Positions 41,952-51,845 of a stretch of 64,000 nucleotides of DNA are shown here, in pieces; positions within the stretch are counted from its first letter, which is position 1, and each line of letters starts with the position of its first letter. The DNA is taken from the NCBI RefSeq assembly GCF_019397265.1, contig NZ_CP068985.1, positions 6,130,001 to 6,194,000 of the forward strand, written 5' to 3'. The notes below the pieces were generated by a model that was not told the DNA's origin, made no database searches, and was given only the letters and a program-made list of their open reading frames with translations. The position numbers and the translations under genes were made by a program. Origin of the DNA: Nonomuraea coxensis DSM 45129. GTDB lineage: Bacteria; Actinomycetota; Actinomycetes; Streptosporangiales; Streptosporangiaceae.

Positions 41952-42740
41952 ATGGCCTGGTTCGAGGAGTTCGAGCACCGGGGCCCGATCCGCGTGGAGG
42001 GCGGTCTCCGGGCCCGCTCGAAGCGCGGCTCGATCGGCTCCACCTGGTGGTCGCGGCGGTTCATCGACATCCTGGAGCGCGTCTGCGACAAGGGCCGGCT
42101 GACCCGCGGCCGGGCCTACGCCCGGCAGGGCCAGGTCCTGTCGATCGACCTGGCCGCCGGGGAGGTCAGGGCGGCCGTGCAGGGCTCGCGGCGGGAGCCG
42201 TACGACGTCGTGATCAGGATCGAGGCGTTCGGCGAGAGCCGGTGGGCCGGGCTGGAGGAGGCCATCGCGGCGCAGGCCGTGCACCGGGCCCGGCTGCTGG
42301 CCGGGGAGATGCCGGAGGAGATCGAGGAGCTGTTCGCGGCGGCGGGGGCCGACCTGTTCCCGCGCGACCTCGACATGGACTGCTCGTGCCCCGACTGGGG
42401 CTTTCCGTGCAAGCACCTGTCGGCGGTGCTCTATCTGCTGGCGGAGGCGTTCGACGACGATCCGTTCCTGGTGCTGGCCTGGCGCGGGCGCACCCGCGAG
42501 CAGTTGCTGGGGTCGCTGGCCGCCGGCGAGGGCCCCGGCGTCCCCGAGGTGGAGGACGTGCCGTTCGCCGAGCGGCTGGCCGACTTCTACGCCCCCGGCG
42601 CCACCGCCCATCCGCCCGAGCGCCGGCCGGCGGCCGCCTCCCCGGCGCTGCTGCTGCGGGTCTTCCCGCCGCCCGGCGACCTGGGCCGGGTGCTCGCCCC
42701 CGCCTACGAGCGCATGGGCGAGGGCCCGGCGGCCCTCTGA
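41952..42740 (+). CDS. SWIM zinc-finger protein, partner of SNF2 helicase
   Basis: A 262-aa protein with the SWIM zinc motif C144-x-C146...C153-x-H155 (CSCPDWGFPCKH). The preceding beta-rich region starts FEEFEHRGPIRVEGG and includes GSIGSTWWSRRFI, a common opening of this family. The C-terminus is a variable, Pro/Ala-rich tail. ATG 41952 is 3 nt after the SNF2 stop, so the two are co-translated and probably form a complex on DNA. Confidence 0.9.
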   Translation: MAWFEEFEHRGPIRVEGGLRARSKRGSIGSTWWSRRFIDILERVCDKGRLTRGRAYARQGQVLSIDLAAGEVRAAVQGSRREPYDVVIRIEAFGESRWAGLEEAIAAQAVHRARLLAGEMPEEIEELFAAAGADLFPRDLDMDCSCPDWGFPCKHLSAVLYLLAEAFDDDPFLVLAWRGRTREQLLGSLAAGEGPGVPEVEDVPFAERLADFYAPGATAHPPERRPAAASPALLLRVFPPPGDLGRVLAPAYERMGEGPAAL

Positions 42741-42756
42741 CGCCAGGGGCGGGCGG

Positions 42757-43695
42757 TCAGCGGTCCTCGAAGGAGTCGGGCACCATCACGCGCACCCCGT
42801 TGGGCACCACGCGCAGCCTGATCGGGGTGCGCAGCCGTACCTCGCCGTCCACGTCGGCGGCCATCGGCGGATCGGTCTCCAGCAGCATCTCCCGCCCGAC
42901 CACGAACGGCCCGCCCGCGAGGCTGCGCCAGCGGCCGGTGGTGGCCCTGATCAGGGTCTCGCCGAGCAGGCGGAGCTTCTTGCCCGAGCCGAGCTGGTAG
43001 GCCACCAGCGTGCCGTTGTCGATGCTGATGTCCCTGGCCACCTGCCAGCCGCCGTGGAAGCGGCCGTTGGCGATGTTGAGCTGGTGGGTGAGCAGCTCGT
43101 GGCGCTGCCCCTCGACGGTGATGAAGGCGCGGAAGGGCCGGTGGCCGGGCAGGATCGTCAGCGCCGTCAGCGGGTAGGCCGGCCGGCCCAGCAGGCGCTT
43201 GAGCCACGGCTTGACCTTGCCCGCGACCTCCACCGAGACGCCGAAGCTGGCGAGGTTGGCGAACGGCCGGTCGTCGGCCATGCCGAGGTCGATGTCGGCC
43301 ACCTTGCCGGTGGAGAAGACCCGGATCGCGCCGGACAGGTCGAGCGGCAGGCCGAGGCTGCGGGCGAAGTTGTTGGTGGTGCCGAGCGGCAGCACGCCGA
43401 GCGCCACGTCGCGGTGGGCCACGTGCCGCACGGCCGAGGAGAGGGTGCCGTCGCCGCCGCCCACGATGAGCAGGTCGGGGCCGGTCGCCAGCGCCGTGTC
43501 GAGCAGCTCGCGCAGGCGCTTGGGGTTGTAGACCGACAGCTCCGCCAGAGGCTCGTAGCCCGACTCGTGGAGCTGCTCGATGACCTCGAAGTAGTGACGG
43601 CGGCCCCGCCGCGAGCGAGTGTTCACCACCACGGCCACCCGGCGATCCCGCTGGATCGCCGCGGTGTGCTCGGCTTTGGTGCGCAAGTCGCTCAT
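42757..43695 (-). CDS. diacylglycerol kinase-family lipid kinase
   Basis: A 312-aa lipid kinase. The catalytic domain has VVVNTRSRRGR, the nucleotide loop IVGGGDGTLSSAV and GVLPLGTTNNFARSLGLP, as in DagK/YegS proteins that phosphorylate diacylglycerol or related lipids. The C-terminal beta domain contains NGRFHGG and ADVDGE. ATG 43695 was preferred to GTG 43701 because a TACCAT box lies 8 nt upstream. It converges on the SWIM gene with 16 bp between stops. Confidence 0.9.
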   Translation of the reverse strand: MSDLRTKAEHTAAIQRDRRVAVVVNTRSRRGRRHYFEVIEQLHESGYEPLAELSVYNPKRLRELLDTALATGPDLLIVGGGDGTLSSAVRHVAHRDVALGVLPLGTTNNFARSLGLPLDLSGAIRVFSTGKVADIDLGMADDRPFANLASFGVSVEVAGKVKPWLKRLLGRPAYPLTALTILPGHRPFRAFITVEGQRHELLTHQLNIANGRFHGGWQVARDISIDNGTLVAYQLGSGKKLRLLGETLIRATTGRWRSLAGGPFVVGREMLLETDPPMAADVDGEVRLRTPIRLRVVPNGVRVMVPDSFEDR

Positions 43696-43703
43696 GGTCA
43701 CTT

Positions 43704-43709
43704 ATGGTA
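43704..43709 (-). promoter_or_regulatory. -10 box, leaderless start of lipid kinase
   Basis: TACCAT on the minus strand lies 8 nt before ATG 43695. Confidence 0.4.
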
Positions 43710-43739
43710 GGGCCGCCGGGAGACCCGGCGGCCCATGAT

Positions 43740-46487
43740 CTACTTCTTCGGCGGGACGACCTGGACGATCGCGCCCAGGTTGCCCGGAAGCGGGCTGATC
43801 AGCTTGAACTGCACGCCGAGCGCCTTGCCCTCGTCACCGGGGTTGCCGGTGCCGAGCACCGAACCGGCGGCCACCTGGCCGTACAGCTCGGGGGCCGGGG
43901 TGCCGTCCGCGTGCACGACGCGGGTGCTGTAGGTCTGGTCGCCCTTGGACGGCACGACCGCCGAGGCGTCGAAGTCCCGGTAGGCCAGGCCGCCGTTGAG
44001 CAGCTCGATGCCCGGATACCACGTCTTCGCGTCGGTGAAGGTCGTCACGCCCTTCTGCGCGGGGAAGTCCGTGCAGTAGGCGCTGAACGGCTCGCCGGCC
44101 GCCTCGATGCACTCCTTGAAGGGGTACGTCTTGCCGAACCCGAACGCCGCGTTGGACGTCTGGACGCGTCCCTGCAGGTTCTTGTTGGCCGTCGGGTCCT
44201 TCTCGGCCGCGACCCCGGTGCGGCGCAGCGGCTCGAAGTGGGAGTCCACGACGAGCAGGCTGCCCTTGGGTCCGAGGCTCGGCGGGAGCCGCAGGTTGTT
44301 GGCGACGGAGTTGTTGGTGTAGGTCGAGTCGCGGTACCACACCAGCAGGCCGGGCGCGTTGTACTTCACCCGCTGCACCTTCCACGCCCCCTCGCGGAGG
44401 TAGTCGGTGTCGTAGGTGTAGGCCAGGCCGTTGTCGAAGCCGTCGAAGTTGCGCCACTCGGCCAGGTAGAAGCGCTGCACCTCGCGCTCGCCGTTGTTGC
44501 GGGTCCAGCCCTGGCCGCTGGTGTTGGTGAAGGTGCCGCCGGTGGCCTTCCAGCCGTTGTCGCCGCCCTCGACGTCGTCGCTCCAGACGGTCTCGCCGCC
44601 GTTGGTGAGCACGAAGTCGTCGACGTGCCAGCCGCGCGGGGTGTAGGCGGCGTCGGTGTTGTACGTCAGGCGGAACTTGACGGTCTGCCCGGCGAACGCC
44701 GTCAGGTCGACGTAGTCGTGCCGCCACTGCTCGCCGGTGTCACCGGTGATGCCGTACTTCTTGCCGCCGAACGTCTTGAGGTTCTTGTTCGGGTCCGGGT
44801 AGCCGTCGGGCGTGGTGACCTCGTTGCCGGCCTCGTCGAACATCTTCTGCTGCGTCCAGGTCTGGCCGCCGTCGGTCGAGACCTCGACGAAGCCGAAGTC
44901 CCAGTCCTGCTCGATCTCGTAGTTGTTCCACATCCACAGCCGCACGTCCGAGCCGGACGGGACGGGCAGGTCACGGGTGAGCGAGACGTTGGCCCACTCC
45001 TGGTCGAGGTTCGTCCACCAGGCGTTGGACCCGCTGTGCGGGGTGATCATCTGCAGCGGCTCGGAGGCCAGGTTGACCCGGACGCCGTCGGCGGTGAGCT
45101 TGGGCGTGCGCGAGGACTGGCCGACGGTGACGAGCTTGGAGGCGTCGCCGGGCTCGAACGTCTTCGGGTTCGCCCAGCCGAGCACCCACTTGTCCCACAG
45201 GCCCATGTGGGCCGGCATCGACTGGAAGATCGGGCCGGAGTGCGAGCCGCTGGACATCAGGTCCCAGAAGTCGACGGCGGAGCTGGCCTGGCCCGAGGTG
45301 TCGTACAGGTCGGGCAGGCCGAGGTCGTGGCCGTACTCGTGGGCGAAGACGCCGACGCCGGAGTCCTCGGGCTGCACGATGTAGTTGGAGATCTTCTTGT
45401 CCGTGCCGGGGACGGTGTAGCCGCCGGCGACCGCGCTGGAGTGGGCCCAGATGGCGTAGGTGCCCTCGGCGCCGCCGTCGGAGGACTTGTCCTTGCCGGC
45501 GTGCACCAGCACCAGGTGGTCGATGACGCCGTCGGGCTCCTGGAAGTTGCCGTCGCCGTCGGCGTCGGAGATGTCCTCGACGTCGTAGTCGGCCCACGGG
45601 AAGTCCGGCTGGGCCTGGGCGAGGGCGTTGACCGAGTCGATGGCGAGCTGCTGGGCGCCGAGCTCGTTGCTCGGGTGGCCGGACATGTCCTGGGGCGCGC
45701 CGCCGCAGGCCGCGGCGCCGTAGTACGCCTCGGAGTGCGGGACCTTGATCCAGCCGACCGCGGAGCCGGTGACCGAGTAGGCGCCCTTGGACATCTCCTC
45801 GTACATCTTCTTCATCGTGAAGCCGGAGATGTCGATGCCGGGCTTGCCGTCGCGCGGGTCCTTGAGGTCCTTGCGCACACGCTCGGTGATGCCCTTGTCG
45901 CTGTAGAGCATCTTGTTGAAGTGCTCGGTGCTGAAGTCCTTGACCCAGAAGGAGTTGTTGTCCGCGTGCGGCAGGGTGGCCGGGTCGGGGATGTTGTTGT
46001 GCAGCGGGCCGTTCATCAGCGTGCCCGCCGGCTCGACGACGCAGTCGTCCGGGGCGCTGTTGACGGTGCGCAGCCGGTTGAAGCCGGAGAAGTCGTCGTT
46101 GGCCTGCTCGTTGAACTCGACGAGGACGGTCAGGAGCTTGGCCGTGCGGGTCTGCTTGCTGTTCTTGAAGATCCACTCGGCTGGGTTGCGGCCGGTCCTG
46201 ATGGCCTCCCGCTCCCGTGCGGCCAGAATGCGCCCGGCCGCCGGGTTGCCGCTGCTGAACTTCCGGTCGAACTTCTGGGCCGGGGTCAGCGAGCGGGCCT
46301 TCTGGTCGGCGAGGCCCGGCTCACGCGGGTCCCGCTCGACCGACGGCGGGGCGTAGTTGATGTAGTAGTCCGCGGCCGTGGGCGCGTAGCGGGCGACGGA
46401 GGCCGCCTGAGCGGTGGGCACGGACAGGGCGGCGCCAAGCAGGGCGACCGCCGGGAAAGCTGCCAATAAGCGCTTAGTGCTGGGCAC
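43740..46487 (-). CDS. secreted M6-family metalloprotease (immune inhibitor A-like)
   Basis: A 915-aa extracellular zinc protease. The signal peptide spans 1-28 (cleavage near AQA-AS). A propeptide follows, then the M6 catalytic domain with H383-E384-Y-G-H387 in FAHEYGHDLGLPDLYD, DFWDLMSSG and a Ca-binding DADGDGNFQEPDG. The C-terminal half has VEG/MAM-like beta domains (WHVDDFVLTNGG, NFDGFDNGLAY). The family degrades host or matrix proteins in Bacillus; in soil actinomycetes it probably serves nutrient release. GTG 46487 has AAAGGG upstream. Confidence 0.93.
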   Translation of the reverse strand: MPSTKRLLAAFPAVALLGAALSVPTAQAASVARYAPTAADYYINYAPPSVERDPREPGLADQKARSLTPAQKFDRKFSSGNPAAGRILAAREREAIRTGRNPAEWIFKNSKQTRTAKLLTVLVEFNEQANDDFSGFNRLRTVNSAPDDCVVEPAGTLMNGPLHNNIPDPATLPHADNNSFWVKDFSTEHFNKMLYSDKGITERVRKDLKDPRDGKPGIDISGFTMKKMYEEMSKGAYSVTGSAVGWIKVPHSEAYYGAAACGGAPQDMSGHPSNELGAQQLAIDSVNALAQAQPDFPWADYDVEDISDADGDGNFQEPDGVIDHLVLVHAGKDKSSDGGAEGTYAIWAHSSAVAGGYTVPGTDKKISNYIVQPEDSGVGVFAHEYGHDLGLPDLYDTSGQASSAVDFWDLMSSGSHSGPIFQSMPAHMGLWDKWVLGWANPKTFEPGDASKLVTVGQSSRTPKLTADGVRVNLASEPLQMITPHSGSNAWWTNLDQEWANVSLTRDLPVPSGSDVRLWMWNNYEIEQDWDFGFVEVSTDGGQTWTQQKMFDEAGNEVTTPDGYPDPNKNLKTFGGKKYGITGDTGEQWRHDYVDLTAFAGQTVKFRLTYNTDAAYTPRGWHVDDFVLTNGGETVWSDDVEGGDNGWKATGGTFTNTSGQGWTRNNGEREVQRFYLAEWRNFDGFDNGLAYTYDTDYLREGAWKVQRVKYNAPGLLVWYRDSTYTNNSVANNLRLPPSLGPKGSLLVVDSHFEPLRRTGVAAEKDPTANKNLQGRVQTSNAAFGFGKTYPFKECIEAAGEPFSAYCTDFPAQKGVTTFTDAKTWYPGIELLNGGLAYRDFDASAVVPSKGDQTYSTRVVHADGTPAPELYGQVAAGSVLGTGNPGDEGKALGVQFKLISPLPGNLGAIVQVVPPKK

Positions 46488-46501
46488 CAGGAACCCTTTC
46501 T

Positions 46502-46570
46502 GCCCGGGATCTCCGGGCGAATGGCCATAGGGTGTGCAATGCCGGACGCTAGAGCGTTAATCAACGATTA
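46502..46570. promoter_or_regulatory. regulatory elements upstream of M6 protease gene
   Basis: The 143-bp gap before the protease start contains a GCCCGG-GATCT-CCGGGC hairpin (46502-46518) that would fold in the mRNA leader. An inverted repeat TAATC-AAC-GATTA lies at 46558-46570 in an unusually AT-rich stretch. No firm -35/-10 pair could be assigned. Confidence 0.35.
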
Positions 46571-46630
46571 GTAAAGTATGTTGTTGAAACGTGATCAAAA
46601 CACCACATTTAGGCCATCAACCGCCGATGA

Positions 46631-48289
<1,659 letters not shown>

Positions 48290-48413
48290 CGGCTGCTCCC
48301 TCCGGTGTGGAGTGGGGATGCCCCCGATCCCCCCATTGCACGCCACGGATCGCCGCCCGTGAAGCCGTTCCCGGAGATTCGCCCCCGGCGACTTCGCACG
48401 CCGCCGATTCTTC

Positions 48414-48419
48414 TATCCT
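48414..48419 (+). promoter_or_regulatory. -10 box upstream of aspartate aminotransferase
   Basis: TATCCT stands 38 nt before GTG 48458, leaving a short leader with GAGGAGAG. A poor -35 (TTCGCA) is 15 nt upstream. Confidence 0.35.
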
Positions 48420-48457
48420 TGGGCGGGCACCGATCCGATCCTGAGGAGAGATCTCTC

Positions 48458-49669
48458 GTGACCGCACAGCGTGACTACGACGCCCTCGTCCAGCGCGGGC
48501 TCTCGCTCGACCTCACCCGGGGCAAGCCGTCACCGCGCCAGCTCGACCTCTCCGACGATCTGCTCAAACTGCCCACCAGCTACCGGGCCGCCGACGGCAC
48601 CGACGGCCGCAACTACGGCAACCTCCAGGGTCTCGCCGAGCTGCGCGAGCTCTTCGCCCCGCTGCTGCAGGTGCCGGCCGGGCAGCTCGTCGTGGGCGGC
48701 AACGCCAGCCTCGCGCTCATGCACGACACCGTGGTGCACGCGCTGCTCGACGCGGTGCCCGGCGCGGCCCGCCGGTGGGTGGAGGAGCCCGGGATCACGT
48801 TCCTGTGCCCGGTGCCCGGCTACGACCGGCACTTCACGATCTGCGAGCGCCTCGGCATCACGATGGTGCCGGTGCCGATGACCGCCGACGGTCCCGACAT
48901 GGACGTCGTCGAGCGCCTGGTCGCCTCCGACGCGAGCGTCAAGGGCATGTGGTGCGTGCCGAAGTACAGCAACCCGACCGGCGTCGTCTACAGCGACGAA
49001 ACCGTCCGGCGGCTGGCCGCGATGCCGGCCGCGGCGCCCGACTTCCGCATCCTCTGGGACAACGCCTACGCGGTGCACCACCTCACCGACACCCCGGCGG
49101 AGCTGGCCGACCTGCTGGCGCTGGCCGCCGCGGCGGGCAACCCCGACCGGGTGTTCGTCTACGCCTCCACGTCCAAGGTGACGCTGGCCGGCTCGGGCGT
49201 GTCGTTCTTCGGTTCCTCGCCGGCGAACGTCGAGTGGTTCCTGCGCAACACCGCCAAGCAGTCCATCGGCCCCGACAAGATCAACCAGCTCCGGCACGTG
49301 GAGTTCCTGCGCGACCCGGCCGGCGTGGAGGCGCACATGCGCCGGCACGCCGCGCTGATCGGGCCGAAGTTCGAGCTGGTGGACAAGGTGCTCTCCGAGC
49401 GGCTCAGCGGGCTCGCGAGCTGGACCAGCCCCGAGGGCGGCTACTTCATCACCCTGGAGGTGCCGCACGCGGCCGAGGTCGTCGCGAAGGCCAAGGCGGC
49501 CGGCATCGCGCTCACGCCGGCGGGGGCCACCCACCCCTACGGCAAGGACCCCGACGACCGGACGATCCGCATCGCGCCGACCTACCCGGAGCTGGACGAG
49601 CTGGAGCAGGCCATCGAGGGCCTGGCCGTCTGCGTCCGGCTGGTGGCCGAGGAGCGGGGGCTCGCCTGA
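48458..49669 (+). CDS. class I aspartate aminotransferase (type Ic, PF12897-like)
   Basis: PLP-dependent aminotransferase of 403 aa. The PLP lysine is K240 in YASTSKVTLAG and D201 in LWDNAYAVHH contacts the pyridine nitrogen. Opening GLSLDLTRGKPSPRQLDL is the hallmark of the actinobacterial aspartate aminotransferase subgroup related to MocR-type domains. It interconverts aspartate and oxaloacetate, an assignment that is strong by family. GTG 48458 follows GAGGAGAG at 7-13 nt. Divergent from ctaD. Confidence 0.93.
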   Translation: MTAQRDYDALVQRGLSLDLTRGKPSPRQLDLSDDLLKLPTSYRAADGTDGRNYGNLQGLAELRELFAPLLQVPAGQLVVGGNASLALMHDTVVHALLDAVPGAARRWVEEPGITFLCPVPGYDRHFTICERLGITMVPVPMTADGPDMDVVERLVASDASVKGMWCVPKYSNPTGVVYSDETVRRLAAMPAAAPDFRILWDNAYAVHHLTDTPAELADLLALAAAAGNPDRVFVYASTSKVTLAGSGVSFFGSSPANVEWFLRNTAKQSIGPDKINQLRHVEFLRDPAGVEAHMRRHAALIGPKFELVDKVLSERLSGLASWTSPEGGYFITLEVPHAAEVVAKAKAAGIALTPAGATHPYGKDPDDRTIRIAPTYPELDELEQAIEGLAVCVRLVAEERGLA

Positions 49670-49679
49670 GCCTCCCGGC

Positions 49680-50249
49680 TCAGCGGCCGGGGCGGAAGCC
49701 GAAGATGTACTCGCGCGTCTCGCTCGGATGGAACGAGACGCCGACCCCGGGCTCGTAGACGACGTTGTCGCGCGCGCAGTAGTGAAGGCGCTCCCACACG
49801 GCCAGGGCCTGCTCCCTGGCCGGCGCCTCCTGCGCGTCGCGCTTGCGGGCGCCGCGCGCGCCGAGCACGTTGAGCAGCCCGAACCCCCAGAACAGGCCCG
49901 TCAGGCAGAACGGCGCGAGCAGGACCTCGCCCCACTGCGGGTCCTGCCCCATCGCGATGACCAGCGAGACGACCAGGTGCACGAGGGCCGCGCCGAGGAG
50001 CAGCAGATAGCCCTGGTTCCTGGTCCAGGCCGTGTAGTGGCGGCTGGGGAACGACAGCCACACCGCGAGCTGGGTGCGGCTCATCACGTGCTTGGACGCG
50101 CCTAGCACGGCGGCGGTGGGCAGGTCGGCGACCTCCCTGGCGCCGGGGAGACGGGCCCGACCGATCTTGTACGTGGTCCCGGCGGCGACCGCTCCGGGGA
50201 CCGCGACGACCTGGTCGGTCTCCGAACACACCGGGCACCTGACTTCCAC
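49680..50249 (-). CDS. membrane protein with N-terminal zinc-ribbon-like CxxC
   Basis: A 189-aa protein of unknown function. The N-terminus has CPVCSETDQVVAVP, half of a zinc ribbon with no second CxxC nearby. Two transmembrane helices follow (about 82-102 and 110-132). The C-terminal cytoplasmic domain contains WERLHYCARDNVVYEPG, a pattern that recurs in zinc-ribbon plus TM actinobacterial proteins. GTG 50249 is the only plausible start. It converges on the aminotransferase with a 10-bp gap and is divergent from the GlcD-type gene. Confidence 0.75.
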   Translation of the reverse strand: MEVRCPVCSETDQVVAVPGAVAAGTTYKIGRARLPGAREVADLPTAAVLGASKHVMSRTQLAVWLSFPSRHYTAWTRNQGYLLLLGAALVHLVVSLVIAMGQDPQWGEVLLAPFCLTGLFWGFGLLNVLGARGARKRDAQEAPAREQALAVWERLHYCARDNVVYEPGVGVSFHPSETREYIFGFRPGR

Positions 50250-50288
50250 CCGGGCAGTTTGTCCTTTAGGGCCGCCTTGCGCAAACCG

Positions 50289-50294
50289 TAGGCT
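50289..50294 (+). promoter_or_regulatory. -10 box, leaderless start of GlcD-type oxidase
   Basis: TAGGCT lies 7 nt before GTG 50302, with no ribosome-binding site. Confidence 0.55.
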
Positions 50295-50301
50295 GCTCAG
50301 C

Positions 50302-51663
50302 GTGAGACCGATTGATGCCCTGGTGCACTCCCTGTCCGAAGCCCAGGTCGTGACCGACCCCGACGTGATCGACTCCTACGCCCGGGACCGGACGTTCCTG
50401 GAGCCCGGCAGGCCCCTCGCCGTCGTCCTCGCCGCCTCCCGCGACGACGTGGTGACCACGCTGCGGTGGGCGAGCGAGCACCGGGTGCCGGTGGTGCCGC
50501 GCGGCGCGGGCACCGGCCTCGCGGGCGGCGCCGTCGCCGGGGACGGGGCGATCGTGCTGTCGCTGGCCCGGATGACCGCCATCAGGGAGCTGTCGCCGGC
50601 CGACGAGATCGCCGTCGCCGAGCCGGGCGTCATCACCGCCGACCTCGACCGGGCGGCCAGGGAGCACGGCCTCATGTACGCGCCGGACCCGTCGTCGTAC
50701 GAGATCTCCACGATCGGCGGCAACCTGGCGACGAACGCGGGCGGGCTGCGCTGCGTCAAGTACGGCGTGACCAGGGACTCCGTGCTCGGCCTTGAGGTCG
50801 TGCTGGCCGACGGACGGGTGCTGGAGACCGGCAGGCGCACGATGAAGGGCGTCACCGGCTACGACCTGACCGGGCTGTTCGTCGGCTCCGAGGGCACGCT
50901 CGGCGTGATCACCGCCGCCACGCTGCGGCTGCGGCCCGCGCCCGCGGCGCCGCCGGCGACGTTCGCGGCCGAGTTCGGCTCGCTGCGGGACGCGGGCGCG
51001 GCCGTGTCGGCGATCATCGCGGCGGGCTGCCGGCCGTCGCTCATGGAACTGCTCGACCGGGCCACGCTGGAAGCCATCGACGACTGGCGCAACATCGGGC
51101 TGGAACCCGGCACGCAGGCCATGCTCATCGGCCAGTCGGACGCGGGCGACGGGCAGGCGGCGGTCCGCCGGATGGAGCGGATCTGCGGGGACAACGGGGC
51201 CTCGTTCGTGGCGGTGTCCGCCGGCCCGGCCGAGACCGAGGAGCTCGTGGGGCTGCGGCGGCTGGCGTACCCGGCCACCGAGCGTCTCGGCGCGTGCCTG
51301 GTGGAGGACGTGTGCGTGCCGCGCTCGGCGCTGCCCGACATGATCACCGCCATAGAGGCCGCCGCCGCCCGGCACGGGGTGCGCATCTGCACGGTCGCGC
51401 ACGCCGGGGACGGCAACCTGCACCCTGTCTTCGTCTTCGGCCACGGCGCCGCCGAGCCACCCCCCGAGGTGTGGGCCGCGGCCGACGAGGTGTTCACGCG
51501 GGCGCTGGAGCTGGGCGGCACGCTGACCGGTGAGCACGGGGTGGGGCTGCTGAAGCAGCGGTGGCTGGCGCTGGAGTCGGGGCCGGTGGCCGCCGAGGTG
51601 CAGCGGGGCATCAAGGCCGTCTTCGACCCTCTGGGCCTGCTCAACCCGGGGAAAGCGATCTAG
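50302..51663 (+). CDS. FAD-linked oxidase, GlcD/D-lactate dehydrogenase type
   Basis: A 453-aa flavoprotein of the VAO/PCMH family. The FAD domain has VPVVPRGAGTGLAGGAV, SSYEISTIGGNLATNAGG and GYDLTGLFVGSEGTLGVIT. The C-terminal FAD-oxidase domain ends with CTVAHAGDGNLHPVFVF, GTLTGEHGVGLLK and FDPLGLLNPGKAI, typical of glycolate oxidase GlcD and D-lactate dehydrogenases. No GlcE/GlcF (FAD or Fe-S) partners are adjacent, so it may be a monomeric 2-hydroxyacid dehydrogenase. GTG 50302 was chosen for the TAGGCT box. Confidence 0.93.
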   Translation: MRPIDALVHSLSEAQVVTDPDVIDSYARDRTFLEPGRPLAVVLAASRDDVVTTLRWASEHRVPVVPRGAGTGLAGGAVAGDGAIVLSLARMTAIRELSPADEIAVAEPGVITADLDRAAREHGLMYAPDPSSYEISTIGGNLATNAGGLRCVKYGVTRDSVLGLEVVLADGRVLETGRRTMKGVTGYDLTGLFVGSEGTLGVITAATLRLRPAPAAPPATFAAEFGSLRDAGAAVSAIIAAGCRPSLMELLDRATLEAIDDWRNIGLEPGTQAMLIGQSDAGDGQAAVRRMERICGDNGASFVAVSAGPAETEELVGLRRLAYPATERLGACLVEDVCVPRSALPDMITAIEAAAARHGVRICTVAHAGDGNLHPVFVFGHGAAEPPPEVWAAADEVFTRALELGGTLTGEHGVGLLKQRWLALESGPVAAEVQRGIKAVFDPLGLLNPGKAI

Positions 51664-51791
51664 GAGCATGCCGGGCGTCCGGAGTTTGCCAAGCCGTGAC
51701 CTTGACTTTCGAGGTGCACACGACCTGCGGTGGGAGCTGACTCGCCGGGTCAGGACGAGAAACTTCTGACCGGACCGGCAGACGCCCCGGT

Positions 51792-51827
51792 TACCACGCT
51801 GGTAGCGTTTTGCCCCATCTGTTGGGG
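51792..51827. promoter_or_regulatory. paired inverted repeats upstream of kinase gene
   Basis: TACCA-CGC-TGGTA (51792-51804) and the hairpin CCCCA-TCTGT-TGGGG (51813-51827) lie 20-54 nt before the kinase GTG. The first could be an operator; the second would be in the leader. The rest of the 182-bp gap holds no gene. Confidence 0.35.
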
Positions 51828-51845
51828 TTGTAATGGGGGTCCGAC